Shown in pieces: positions 1-12,900 of a DNA stretch of 64,000 bases. The translations under genes were made by a program, and so were the position numbers. How positions within the stretch are numbered: position 1 is the first letter of the stretch; each line of letters begins with the position of its first letter. The DNA is from Spodoptera frugiperda. Its lineage: Eukaryota > Arthropoda > Insecta > Lepidoptera > Noctuidae. Location: the NCBI RefSeq assembly GCF_023101765.2, contig NC_064226.1, forward strand, positions 2,782,001 to 2,846,000. Reading direction: 5' to 3'. The notes beneath the pieces were generated by a model. The model was not told the origin of the DNA. It was given only the letters and a program-made list of their open reading frames with translations, and made no database searches.

Positions 1-727
1 CTACCTCCATGGGAGACAGGCGTGAGGTTATGTATGTATGTAGAAAAAATCGTTTAATTTTCGTTGTTGTTTTTTGGGAAACAAGGCAAACCTTGTAATA
101 GCACAAATGCTAAAATAATCTGTTAAAAAGTTTACTAATTATAGCAATGTTTCTTCAATTATGTAAGACAGAAGCATTCTATAACTTTTGTATATTTGGT
201 TGCCTCTAAAGTTTTAGGGTCTAAACCATTATCTTAATGGATTTGCCATTTAATAGTAATAAAATTCAAAGATTTTAACATAGTAAAATTAACGTTAGAT
301 AAGGGAGTAGACCTTATCTTATCTTTTTTTAAAAAAGCAAGTCCGAAATGGAAACTTTTGGACGTTTTAAGAATAAAAAATTAAGCATATCTAAAATTGA
401 TCTTTGATCGTTAAGATAGATCATTTTTTACAAATGTCAAATCTATTAAATCATCAGCAGTATCGTGATTCAAAATATTAATGAATTCATTTTCAATAAA
501 CAACTTAAACATTCAGATAGGAAAATGTCAATACATAAATAAATAATATTTTTATTAGGCTATTGTCAAAGGTCTCACGATGATAACATTACAAATTATG
601 TATAAGAACAAGTATAGAAGATTACATTTGAATTTCGTTTTGGAGCTAGATGTGATGATAAGATGATATTCATTGTAAAATGATATCCAATGAATGATTT
701 TATTACAAATGATTTTTCTTGTTTCAG
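1..727. other. Intron of the first ABCG gene (no gene seen)
   Basis: AT-rich sequence with no coding segment that I can support. It ends in the acceptor TTGTTTCAG in front of the 29-nt exon at 728, so it is read as the intron preceding that exon. The exons for the nucleotide-binding half of the transporter lie to the left of the window. Confidence 0.6.
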
Positions 728-3714
728 GACCAATATTATGAGCGATATGTAACTCTGTAAGTTTGCTTTATTATTTTCCTTCTAATTTTGACCATTGCTT
801 CTTAACTTCTATCCCTTTTTCTGCTATATCAAGATTTAGTTTTACCATTTATTTTCAGAATTTACCATTTTTTAGTTATTCTTTTCTGTGTAACATTATT
901 ACCCATCTTAGAGCAAATTTTCAACCGTTGCCCTGATTGTTTTTCGATACGTATCAAAATTTTCTTAGTCATGTGCTTACGCCGTTTCTCTGGTCAGAAT
1001 ATTTTTGTTCATTTGTCGATGTATTTGCAGAGTCAAAGTGAATTACTTCGTACAATTCTACTGGTTGATGTGGAGGAACATACAAGCATTAAAGCGTAAC
1101 TACACTATATGGATAGCCGAGTTCTTGTTGCTCATGGTAAGCTTCAAATTCTTCATCGTCTTCAGTGTCATCTACATGGAATTAATTAATGTTTTACGTT
1201 GCATTCTATAGTCGTACTTATGTATATGTAGAATTTGGTTCTAATTTGATTTTAAAGTGGATGATTATCAAATCTTTTATTTCACTTGCAGCTTGTACAA
1301 TTTCTTTATCGCACATTTTTACCGTCTGTAATCTTAATCAAGTTCTAATTTTCAATTCCTTCTAAAAGTAGATCATCCAAACCTATGATTTTTAGTTTAC
1401 CAGTGTATCTAATTCTATCTCCTCACAGTTCGTAGGTCTGATAATCTCAGTTCCCTACAACGGCCACTTCGACGAGTTGGACCAGCGTGACATTCAGAAC
1501 GTGGAGGGTCTCCTCTACCTCACGATTACAGAAACGATATTCCTCTTCATATACGCCGTGTTCATTACCTTCCCCAGCGAGGTTCCTATACTGCTTAGGG
1601 AGACCGCCAGCGGATTGTATGCACCGTTACCTTATTATCTGTCCAAGATGATATTCTGGGTAAGTTTTGGTTTTCTTATAACTTACTTTAATCTTTACCT
1701 ACGTAATAATTTTTGTTTGATACACACATATTCCAAGAGTCTGTCCAGTAGATAAAAATTACTTATAGAAAGAATACGTAATAGGTAGTCTTTAAGAAAG
1801 GTTTCCAAAAAATATTGTGTAGAAAAAGACTTTAGATGAGATTCCATAACCATGAATATATTGACAAAACTATGCCTATATACATCCTACTTCTACAAAA
1901 CTTTACAGAAGAATACAGTTATTAAGGCATGATAGATAGATAGATAGATACTCTAGCAGCACATCACCATGACGTTGATATTCTTGTATAAATTGAATAC
2001 AATGAAAACTGTTACATTGGCTTAGACGCATCCGATTAGAATCACAAAGACTTTGATTCATTCAACAAGTTCTTAAATACATAAATCATTCCTATAGTGG
2101 GTGTTCAAATCTGTTCACCGTCAACCATTGCCCATTGTCCACAGAAGTAAATATCAGTGTTGATGGAATTATAATGTGGTAGAAAGTTTTATTTTTATAG
2201 CAAGGCCCTTAAATTGTGTCATCTACAAACGATCATGGCCAAACCAGTTTAGTGCTACCATCGTTAACATTCCGTTTAGTGGTTTTGGAATATATTTTTC
2301 TGTGAATCGTAGCCGTTTCCACATTGGTAATTATTAAAATGTTGATTTTACATAAGTAATCAATTTATTGGTAAGCTACTGCGGTCGCGTTATCACATAA
2401 ATCTTGTTTGTTAATGATTTTTGACTTGCGCATTAAAATATGTCGTAGAACTAGTCCATAACATTATTATATGAAACCATTTAAACATTTGATCGTTTAA
2501 AAAATTATATCGTTGCGACCAACATCTTTACCTTGATTAATTCGTATATTCTATTAGGTCAAGTTAAGCCTTTTGAATGATATCTGTAAGATCTATGGAG
2601 AAATACTGATTCCCAATAGTATATGGCCATTTTAATACCATAATATAAAGCTACCAAGTAAGAAAAAGTCATAACAAGAACATCATGTTTGGCATCCGAT
2701 GCAATGTGGTTAATAAACAGCAAATTTTTTGCATACAATACTAGCTAGGCTACATCATTATCATCTTCAAACCAAATAGAAGTCACAAGAAAAACAAATT
2801 CATGATAAATAATATCTTTCTATTTCTCTCTCTAGATACCGCGAGCAGTAATAGAACCGACTTTATTCACGACGCTTATATTCTTGGTTGCTGGACTCCA
2901 TGGCGGGTTCATGGGATGGCTCGGTTTCAACTTCGTCTGCATCTTGTGTGCCAACTACGCTAACGCCTATGGTAAGTCCATATTTTTTATCTAATGGTAG
3001 TCCTTAGCCCTTAGCCTGTTCCCTTTTAAGTTCTTTGTAGTTAGTTGACCTTGCTTTATTTCAGTAACAATTAAGTATGCCATCGTAACTTTAGATTTTG
3101 TTGTTCTTAACTTAAAAGCGAATGTTGTATATTCTTCATCTTTGTTCAAACTAAAAGAAATAAAATTAAAATTTATATCGAATAAAAAATTACCACTATT
3201 TAATACAATTTTATCAACTGGCAAGGCTATCAAAATTCCAAATTCAAAATTGTGTCGTTCTAGTTCAAGGCTAGAATGACCACCATTTTAAAATTGGCAT
3301 TGCAATTCTCTTTTCGAAATTCCAGGCTCATTCCTATCGGCGACGTTCAACTCAATGGAAACAGCTGCATTGGTATCTGTACCTTTCGACCTGATTGGCA
3401 CAATGTTTTCTGGTCTATACTTAAACTTGGCTAGCGTCACACCATACATATCATGGCTTAGATTCGTATCAGGTTTCTACTATGGCGTTGAAAGCATTTC
3501 TATACTCCAATGGGATTCTATCGAGACCATTGAGTGTGTACAAATCGATGGCATGCCTTGTATAAAGACAGGCCCTGAAGTTCTGAGAAGGTTTGGTTTT
3601 GCTGAAGAGCATTTTTGGCGTAACTGCATCTGTTTGTTTAGCATGTACTGCATAGCTCATTTCATAGCCTTCCTTATGGTCATGAAGAGGAGTAGGGGCA
3701 CTCCTGTATACTAG
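728..3714 (+). CDS. ABCG half-transporter (scarlet/brown/ok clade), 3' part, isoform with proximal last exon
   Basis: Membrane half of an ABCG half-transporter, a class that pairs with White to move pigment or urate precursors into intracellular granules. Exons: 728-756 (29 nt), 1031-1136, 1429-1659, 2836-2971 and terminal exon 3326-3714, all with GT-AG borders and matching phases. The nucleotide-binding half lies left of the window. The protein starts at DQYYERYV, runs through the first membrane segments (FVQFYWLMWRNIQ, then LYLTITETIFLFIYAVF), a scarlet-like RETASGLY motif, IPRAVIEPTLF, the FDLIGTMFSG segment, a Cys-containing extracellular loop (ECVQIDGMPCIKTG) and a last helix ending KRSRGTPVY. 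Exon lengths of 106 and 136 nt, and a 389-nt 3' coding part, match the neighbouring minus-strand transporter. The RETxSGLY and PC-x-x-TG features recall both Drosophila Scarlet and Brown, so the orthologue name (scarlet, ok or brown) is left open. It is clearly not White. Confidence 0.85.
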
Positions 3715-5350
3715 AAAATAGTTGAATTGTACATAGCTTTTAACTTTAGCATCACTTCGGGCTGCTTTGATATAAACCCGTGCCATAAAGGTGAACAGGG
3801 TCTAGGTCGATTAAGTTTCCCTTATGATAATGTGCTCTATTAAAAGAGTTGTCTTAAAAGCCTTGTTGGTAAACTCAACGTCTGGATTGGCAGTAATTTT
3901 ATAGATCTGATGAATTGGCTCAATAAATGTTATGAAGTTTTTAAATTGTGTTTGTTTATTTACTGTTTCCCTTACCCTGCATATATCCTCTATAGGAATT
4001 AAAAGGCTGGTTCTAATTCACGATAAATACAGTAAGCCACATAATCAAGATGTAAAAGATCCTTCATGAAGAACTTAATTTACTTTACATTAACTCTATT
4101 TTTTTCTTCTTTTAATAATATTTATTATGTGGCATACTGTACTTTGACTACAATTTGTTAGTTCCCTTCTAAGCTTAATACATGCAAGTGTATACCTGCA
4201 ATCCTGCACCTGATGATAACTCAATAATTAGAAGCATTAGAAGACTGCTTATGTAAGTACCCATAGTTCTTGCTTGCTTAGATGTTCCAAATAACATTAA
4301 AATAAAATTCAAAAATCCTTACTTAACACGTTGGACACTGATGACCGTCGCTTGGCGGAGGATTTGCCTTCAACAGTTTTCTTGCGGCATATACTTTAAC
4401 TATACTTTACAATGTACAGTCAATTACATTTTTTTGTCATTAACTTTCAAATTATTGTAATCATACTAAAGTTCAATGCGTCTCTACAAAAAAGCAAGGC
4501 TTTGTGTGTAGTTCTATTTTTATTTCGTAGTAAACTAATGATGTTTTTTATTCAAATTATGTACCGATTTGATTGGAAAATTATATAATAACTGCAGGAT
4601 AATGAAATGCCGTTTTAAGGAGGTAAAAAGTTAAATAACTTATCATTATTACATTCGATTATTTACTTATGTAAAGGCGGCTTCTCGGCTTGTATATACG
4701 AGGAACAAATCAGTTTATCCAAAGACTTAGATTCCTATTTTTATATTTACTTTATTGGTCTCGGGTTCAAATCCCGGTTTAAAGTATTTTTTATTTGGAA
4801 ATGGAGTGGAGCTAAGATTATGCTCAATTAAATTCGCATACCTTTACGATAAAACTTAATACATAGGTAACATTAAACACAATTTTGAAGTAACTACACT
4901 AAATTACTTAGAAATAAACAGTACAATTTCATTTCAAAAACAAACTTTTCGAACTTTCCAGGCTCATTCCTATCAGCGACATTCGACAAAATGGAAACGG
5001 CAGCCTTGATATCGGTTCCATACGACTTGATAGGGCTGATGTTCTCAGGTATCTACCTGAACTTAGCCACTGCACCAATTTACTTCTCCTGGCTTCGATA
5101 CATCTCAGGCTTTTACTACGGAACGGAGTGCATATCTGTATTGCAATGGAATTTGGTAACGAGTATACAGTGTGTGAATGCTGAAGGCTTGCCGTGTATA
5201 AGAACGGGGGCTGGAGTGCTGACCAGGTTCGGTTATGATGAGAGGAATTTCTGGAGGAACTGCGCCTGTTTGGTCGTTTTGTACTGTGTTGGGCATATTG
5301 TGGCGTTTGCTATGGTGGTGAAAAGGAGTCGGGGTACACCGGTGTATTGA
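728..5350 (+). CDS. Same ABCG half-transporter, isoform with distal last exon
   Basis: Uses the same exons 728-756, 1031-1136, 1429-1659 and 2836-2971, but joins to a second terminal exon at 4962-5350. That exon is 389 nt, exactly as long as the proximal one. It has its own acceptor (CTTTCCAG before GCTCATTCC), the same phase-1 entry, its own stop codon and its own poly(A) signal at 5550. The encoded 129 residues start GSFLSATFDKMETAA and end with the same KRSRGTPVY. By hand alignment about 85 of 129 residues are identical to the proximal exon. Differences cluster in the extracellular loop around QWNLVTSIQCVNAEGLPCIR and in the last helix. Each exon carries a stop, so the two must be used alternatively, either by terminal-exon choice or by skipping of the proximal exon. 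The alternative explanation, that one is a decaying duplicate, is disfavoured because both frames are open over the whole length. Confidence 0.75.
1931..1950 (+). repeat. (GATA)5 microsatellite
   Basis: Five perfect GATA units in the intron between the exons ending at 1659 and starting at 2836. Confidence 0.8.
3326..3714 (+). other. Alternative terminal exon A of the ABCG gene
   Basis: 389-nt terminal coding exon. The acceptor is GAAATTCCAG and the stop is TAG at 3712-3714. It covers the last membrane helices and the third extracellular loop of an ABCG protein. The split glycine codon (G from 2971 plus GC) keeps the frame with the exon ending at 2971. Confidence 0.85.
3922..3927 (+). terminator. 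Poly(A) signal after terminal exon A
   Basis: AATAAA about 210 nt after the stop of terminal exon A. It would allow transcripts to end before the second terminal exon. Confidence 0.5.
4962..5350 (+). other. Alternative terminal exon B of the ABCG gene
   Basis: Second 389-nt terminal coding exon, 1247 nt after the end of exon A, with the same acceptor context (CCAG before GCTCATTCCTATC) and the same phase. Stop TGA at 5348-5350. It is a tandem duplicate of exon A, with about two thirds identical residues. Confidence 0.8.
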
Positions 5351-5549
5351 ATATAAGATAGAAAGGTAGTTAGACTGGTTTACCAAACAAGATCGGACCC
5401 TATCACGAAGAAATTAAGGGTGATTATCATTATCACAGAACAGAGAAATGGTATTTCTCTTATGATTAAAGTAACAAGCATCTAATAGAAATGCTTAATA
5501 ACAAAAAGTTCAATCACTAGATTACATTAAGCATTGCGTAACATTAGAC

Positions 5550-5555
5550 AATAAA
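5550..5555 (+). terminator. Poly(A) signal after terminal exon B
   Basis: AATAAA about 200 nt beyond the exon B stop, a spacing close to that after exon A. Confidence 0.5.
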
Positions 5556-6517
5556 AACTTTTTGCTTACAAACTTTTTTTAAGCGGCCTATAACGCAAAG
5601 AGGTTTTATGCCTGACCACAGATAATAGCTGTTATACAAGTCGTAGTAATTTGAATAACGACAATGGTATAATTTATAATCGATTGACGAATTATAGAGC
5701 TTCGTAGTGCTACGTAGATGTATGATAGCCATAGAGAATAATCACATTAATCATTATACGCCACCCAAGTGTCGAAATGATTGGTTATGCTGGCTAGCCG
5801 TGGAAGATAAGACGTTTAAATCACTTAACGCCTATAAACGAATTATCGTATTGAGGAACTACGCCTGCTTTGACGGCTTGGAGGCAGTACAGAGTTAAAC
5901 CTACGTCAATTTACTTAAGCCTTTTAATGCATTTTGAACTTTACCGTTTTGTAATAAAGTCTAAAATGTCTTAAAAGATATTATATGTTTGGAGTAGCTT
6001 GATGTGCTGTCTACGGTATTACTTATAGAAAAATGTAATAGGTACTATATCAGATAAAAAAATATATATTACTAGCAATAATTTCAATAAATTAAGATGT
6101 TTCCAATAAAAAAGTAGTTAAGCATAGTAACCGTTATTTACAATTGAAAATAGAACAGAACAATCGTTTCTATATTTAAAATTGTGTCGTATTTTTTTCT
6201 TTAAATAGCGTAGGATGTGTATGGCCAGGTACTATGAGATAAAAATAAAAGAATAAAAACCTACATAGTTAATAGAACCGGCCAGTGATTCACGTTCGAA
6301 TTACGAATAATAAAAAAAGAACTGGAAGCGGCTTATTGTGTCCGAGTTGCCCAAATTACGTTATAGAACGCGGTTTGTCTATTAGAGCCCTGTGTTTGCC
6401 CATTGGGTTTTTAATATTTGTAAATAATAAATAAATCGTTATTTTATTATGATAATTTATATAGACAGTAAGTATTGTTATAGTATTTTTATAATAACTA
6501 TCATAAGACATACTAAA

Positions 6518-6725
6518 TTAACTAAAGAATCACGGTTTACTCACGTTCATTAATGGAGACAAGCTCTACTAGTTTCGAGTCACAGAGGGACTCTTCATCA
6601 TGAGCAGCGTGCGCAGACGCGGCGACGTCACGCAGCCTACTGGCCTCAGTAGGCTCGCTGTGACTCGAAACTAGTAGAGATTTTCTCTATTAATTTACGT
6701 GAGTAAACCATGATTTTTTAGTTAA
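6518..6725. mobile_element. MITE with 68-bp inverted arms (family M1)
   Basis: Arms at 6518-6585 and 6658-6725 are near-perfect inverted copies. Each outer end reads TTAACTAAA.AATCA(C/T)GG and each inner end reads CTACTAGTTTCGAGTCACAG. The core is GC-rich (GCGCAGACGCGGCGACGTCA). It has no coding capacity. It lies between the convergent 3' ends of the two ABCG genes. Related copies are at 14339-14472 and 19945-20115. Confidence 0.8.
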
Positions 6726-6815
6726 TTTATTGTAATAGTATTAAAAAGCTCAATGTATTTTAGGGACCTACCTCTGTAGATCATATTTTTATAAATTGTA
6801 ATTTAAACTATAACA

Positions 6816-6821
6816 TTTATT
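6816..6821 (-). terminator. Poly(A) signal of the minus-strand ABCG gene
   Basis: AATAAA on the minus strand (TTTATT on plus), about 130 nt beyond the stop codon at 6950-6952. Confidence 0.45.
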
Positions 6822-6949
6822 TAAGTGTAATGTAATGTGTTAATTAAGGAACCATTGAATATACTTATATATTTTTTTTATAAATAGACATTAAAACAAC
6901 AAAAAACGTACACAATATTTTTAATGATTACTTAAAATAAAACCTTATT

Positions 6950-9900
6950 CTAATAAGCATAGCCTTTCTTTTCCTCTCTCTTCAACCCTAGGTATCCTAG
7001 TAGGCACCAGATGAGAGTAATTAAGACGAATCCCAATGAGTCTTGTAGTATAAAGTTGTTCACGTATCCGTTTTCTAGTAAAACTGTAGCGCCATCCCTG
7101 ACACAGGTCGAAGTTTCATTCGTTGGACAATCTGAAAAAAATAAACGTTTTTTCTTCAACATTAAAGCTTCATTGGCACCAGTTTTTATGTATAACTAGC
7201 TGGCCCGGCAAACTTCGTACCGCCTCAAACATTTTTTTGCTCACATTTTATTTAAACCTTCCCTCGACTTCCACTAATAAATTCAAGACCAAAATTTGCC
7301 AAATCAGTCCAGCCGTTCTCGAGTTTTGGCAAGACTAACGAACAGCAATTATTTTTTATATAGAAGAAGATTATATTGATCGTAACATCTCAGAAGAGAA
7401 GGCAAAAGAACGGTATTAGAAGATGATTTCAGTTGCTGTCACTAGCTGCTCAAGTCAATGGCATAAACGTGTTGTAATTGGTGTGTAATTTAATATTTTA
7501 TCATACCTATCTCAATGTCAATCTTAATCTTTATTAAAGTTCGAGCCGGAGCTGCGGATTATCTAGCGGATACTACCGGGGCTCCGACTCAAAGAGCAGG
7601 AATAGGAACGGGGTGGTTTTTAGTCAGTAAGAGTCTGACACTCCCTCTCGCCTCGCCCAAGGCGTCACTGTCATTGGATGATTTTCCCCACTTAAAGAAA
7701 CTAAATCTTTATTAAAGTGTAATTAGGTGCTGCCCCACTTAGTTCCGGGCCAATAGAATGCGACTGAACTCAATATTTTTTTCTCATAATTATGTCATAC
7801 TAGTGGTCGCCTAGTGGCCGAAATTCGACCATATACGATTTAATTTACAATACCACTTAACATACGTTCAAGGATAATTTTTATTTAACTCAAACTCAAA
7901 CAAACTCTTTTATAACGCATCATGAATAACCAAACCTCCTTCAATGAAAAACCTCTTTTCATATGAGACGTGAGAATATCATCGCAATGGCTGTCAATTT
8001 TGATGTTTTGTCAAATACGATCAGATACTATGCATGTGTGTGTAATGTTTTATTTATTGATTTAATGTACTTTATAAGTATTATTATTGAAAAATTTTAG
8101 CGTTCTGTACTTCTCCTACACATAAACTATAAGTGTACCAAATTTTATGCTACGTCCGCGCAATTTTCGTAAAAAGGAATATGAAGTTTTTGCATCACGT
8201 ATTAATATATAGATAGTAGATATGACTATTATTGTCTATTATGTTATTATCGCCACAACACCTTTGCTGCACGCGATCTACTTATTATATTTTGACCAGT
8301 CTATTAACATACCAAAATGTCTTTATCTTTTACTTCCGAGCCGATAATCGTCATAGTCGCTATTGATCTACCTTCCAATAATAGCTACGATTAATGAAAA
8401 ATCTGCTATTTATTAGTAAGGAAAATCCTATGAAACTAATTCGTAGAAGGTTAAGTAATATAACATAACCGGCTACCTAACCTAGGCTCTGCGAACTACC
8501 TAGGGGGTTACTGGGGCTTCGGCTTGAAAAGCAAGAGTAGAAACGGGGTAGTTTTTCATCAGTAAGAGTCTGACACTCCCTCTCGCGTCACCCAAGGCGG
8601 GAGAAGTCATTGGATGATTTACCCACTCAAAAAAAGGCTACATAGAACATTCTAGCAATGTTCTAGTGATATTTAATAACACTAGTTTTATGTTGTTGTT
8701 GTTCGGTCTCAGTTTTGAATTAAAGTATTAAATCACAAAATGTTTAATCACATTACCAAAAGGTTAATCGTTAAAGTTCTCACGTGCATCGATTATGATG
8801 TTTTAAATTTCATGTCAATCAAAGTCAGGTTTAAAATTACATTAGTTATACCATACCAGTTCTAAATATTTATATTGGTTAGTTAAATGTGATAGAACTT
8901 GTTATTAGATATGAATTATGATATAAACACGTCCGGCGTGGCTAGAAGTCATAATGCATTTTTTATTTCTATTTTCAAAATATTGTGCAATATTGAGTAG
9001 CAGCGCGATAGTCGCCGCGTCGTGGGTCGCGGAATGCAGCTTATGAATATGACCCTAGAAATTAGTGGAGTTCCGCGTCAAATAATTACGTGAAAGAGTT
9101 GAAAAATATAATAATTAGTATCGTAAGTGACCCGGTTGTGGCCACTTTAAGAATTTTGTCGACTTTGAGGCTTTCTTAATTAATAGTTTTTGTTATCACG
9201 AACATATTTCTTGTAAAAAGTCATTTAACATGTATTAACCTTGCCTAAGAAAACCCTTTTTTTAAAGAACGTCCAATAGAAAAATAACTGTATAAAAAAG
9301 AAAAAAAAAGGGAGTTTGTGCCATTTTTGGCCAGATTCGTGCCATTTCTGGCCACGGTCTTGTGCCAGTTCTGGCCATCAAAAAATACAATAAAAGTAAT
9401 AAAAAAATATTAATTAAATTGGACATTTTACAAACAATGGTTTTTATTTAGCTTGGAAAATATGAAATATTATTACTTCACTTGAATTTAACTTACAAAT
9501 AAAGAGATCAACATTTATATGACGTTGGTAAAAGCTGCAAAGTAAACTGACCTCCCCTTTGTGTGAAGGCAATTTATTGCATCTCTGAAAATGAAAAATA
9601 TGTATTTGTTGATATATAAAGCCAAGGAAAAAAAGCCACGATAAAATAAAGGGGAAGAAGTGGGGTGTCTATGTACACTAGTTTTGGCCAGCCATGTGGC
9701 CAAAGATGGAGAAATTCATAATTTTGTCTCCATTAGTGGCCACCTTCTAAAAACCTCACTTCAGAAACATATGGCGACAAAATAACTTTAGTTTCACTCA
9801 GACAATATATTCTTCATGTATTATTAACATAAACATCCAAACAATTAGCAAAGATTTAAAAAATATAAACCAAATCCTCACCCGCTCGCCTTAGCCTTTT

Positions 9901-12900
9901 TGTTAAGATCTTAACGATTTCACCTTCAACTAAAAATAATGACTTGTTGCATCGAAGTAAAGTTTGACACATCAAAGCTGCCAACGGTATCAGTGTCTCC
10001 AATATTCAATATTTTAAATACTGTACATCACAGAGTAATTTATTTGTCCATGCCTTAGTTATAAATATTTGAAGGCCCAAATGGCCACAAAGGGGTCGAT
10101 GGCCACAACCGGGTCACTTGCCCTATATCATATTCTATCAAAAACTTACACTTACACTAACTAAACATCACTAAAATAATCCGAATGAATCGTTCCGTTA
10201 CGAAATTTTGAGCTTATTAATAACTTTACCGACTTCATTTTGTTGACCTTATTAGGTATGGTAGCCGTGAATGTAAAGACTACCAATTAGCTCATTTCCT
10301 ATTTCAAGGGACTTTATGCTACACCAGCGCTGCTATGCATACAATCATTGATTTACATTTCACTATTCTTCAAAAGAATTAAACTATAAAATTTCAAATA
10401 AGTGAATTAAAGTGGGCGTGAGATAAGATTTACAGCTCAAAATAATTTACGACCGGCCTTGTAAGCATAGTTTCTAAGTACGATAAACAGATGAACCAAC
10501 TTAAGAATATATGGCCCTTATAAATGTCTTCAATGTTATAAAAGGTCTGGACCTCTTAAATATATTGCCTTCCTATGTAAAGGTATCGCGGATCATTAAT
10601 CTTGTGTGTTGCTTAAAAACTTATAGTTTAGTGTTGATTTCTATGGGTGGTCGTGTTTAGGCTCTGTCTACGAAGTTCTAAGAAAATATTGCTTAATAAA
10701 GGAATTTGTTAATTGGTGGTTCATCTTTTTGAAAGCCCCTGTGTTTTTGAAGTAAAATAATGTGATGTTAAGATATAGAATAGATTCAGGCGTCACTCTA
10801 CGGAAATCCATGCTACACTGTATAGGTACACCATGTATTCCCCATAAGCGGAATTAAAACTATAAGCGGAACTAGAATATTAACTATAAGTGGAATAAAA
10901 ACTAAAAATATATTGTATTGTTAGTGATGATACGAGTCTAATGTGGAATTTTGATACTCGACTTGGGTTGAGTTTCATTTGGATTTGTCGATTTTCGAAA
11001 CCTTAGCAGTTACCTACTCGATGAAATTGAGGGTCAAATACCTCTATCTACAGTACCGCACCTCGCGTTCGCATGATATAGTACTCATAAAATATAATCT
11101 AAAGAAAAGTGCACATCAGGCAAGAATCTTGCTCGTTCTAATCTTCTCCATTCGATGCTACACTTTGGAACGAGCACCCAGCTTCACTTACAGACAGACG
11201 GGCAATTCAATTTGTCGTTTCAAAAGTGCCTAATTTAGGATTAATTGAAATACATGCTTTAACTTTAACCTTGACTTTGACTTTTTTCACCTGACTCAGA
11301 AGACCAAACAGTAATGCTAATGTTTAAAAAATATTAAGTAAGTAACTTCAAAATCTCACCTATAAAATCAATCTGTCTCCAGTACACGTTGCTGATTGCA
11401 TCCATGGTGTAGTAGAAATGCGATATGTACTTGACAGGGAACATCCAAGGTGGTAGCGAAGATATTCGCAGGAACGCTCCTGACATGAGGAACAGGGGTA
11501 GGTCTACACAGGGCATGACGTCACCTATGATGCCGGTTGAAGTGAACAGGGCTGCCATGCCAAGACCTAGGGAAAAAAATAGGAAAAGTGTTGAAGAAAA
11601 TTGGTATAATGATGTATGATGATGAAATTGTTCTAAGGAAATCTGGATCTTGAGTAGAGCAGAAAATTTGAAATCGTTAGTGAATTTCTCCCATTAGGTA
11701 GGTACAAGCTATAAGCTATTATTACTCTTTAATCTGATTGTGTCGTTTCGGGATTTTTTTGTGTTATGTCATGTTAAATGGTTTTTAACCGACTTCCCAA
11801 AAAGGAAGAGGTTCTTAATTCGGCCGGTATGTTTTTTTTTCTATGTATGTACATCGATTACGTCGAGGTTTATGGACTGATTTGCCTAATTCTTTTTTTG
11901 TTAGATGCGTAATTTACCTAAACAAAGGTCCCATAAAAAATTATTTCAGATTGGTTGAATAGGTTTTAATTTTATTAGCATTATAATTCAAAATCAGGAA
12001 CGATTTACTTTTTACTAGCGAAACGCCCCAACTTCGCATGGGTGCTATAGTTATATACATGTTATATATTACGCCTGTATTTAACTATGTAGCGATAAAA
12101 CTAATTATTTTATGTCCGGGCACTAAATTAATATTCTTAGGTATTTTTGTTAATTGATTGCTAAGTAGATAGGTACCTACCTAGCGGAATGGATGACTGC
12201 ATAAAATGCATATCAAATTATATACCTAAGTTTAAATGCCAAAGGTAGAGATTCACGCCCAGATGTGTTAGGTACAAGATTTTAACATTATTAATAAATG
12301 ATAATACCTACTGCAAAAGTCTTCTTATTCGCCGCCGTATTGCAATCATATATTACATTTATTATAAAGCTATAAAGCTGTCGACATTAATTTTTCATAC
12401 CTACTTTAATAGATTTGCAGAATAATATTTCATAGTCTCAATCATATTTATTTATTTTCTTTATTAACATGATACGAATACTAAGTTTGTCAAGTGGTTA
12501 CGCTAAGTCTAATCTAGAAGCAGGGCAAGGGATTATTAGTATTATTGGAGTTGGAATTCCATCCATTGGGAGAAGGAAAGAGAAATTCTGGCTAGATATT
12601 ACAAAGCACTCACTGTAAGATTGTACTTCCTTATTCGCTTTGTAAGTCAATTAAAGCGAATGGGTCTTTGTACTCGTCATATCGACATTATGTGGGAATC
12701 TACCTCACAACCAAGTAGTCATAGCCGTTTATCCTGCAAATCACATATCATTAAAATTTACGGGTCACTTGATTGGTCAACGGGCAGTGTAGCTTATGTA
12801 CACGTGGAACATCAGAGGTGTCATTAGTGCATTGCTAACTACAGTAAAAAATACACCTTTTATGAATAAATGGTGCAACAATTTAACCTTACCATAAGCA

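Noticed and set aside
3469..3786. Minus-strand frames over the terminal ABCG exons
   Set aside because: Antisense shadows of real exons, repeated at both duplicate exons.
4755..4785. tRNA-like B box (GGTTCAAATCCCGG)
   Set aside because: No A box, acceptor stem or anticodon arm around it; probably a chance match or a SINE fragment.
10979..11233. 84-codon frame on plus strand
   Set aside because: Overlaps a dispersed repeat fragment and lies in an intron next to the true minus-strand exon at 11360-11566.
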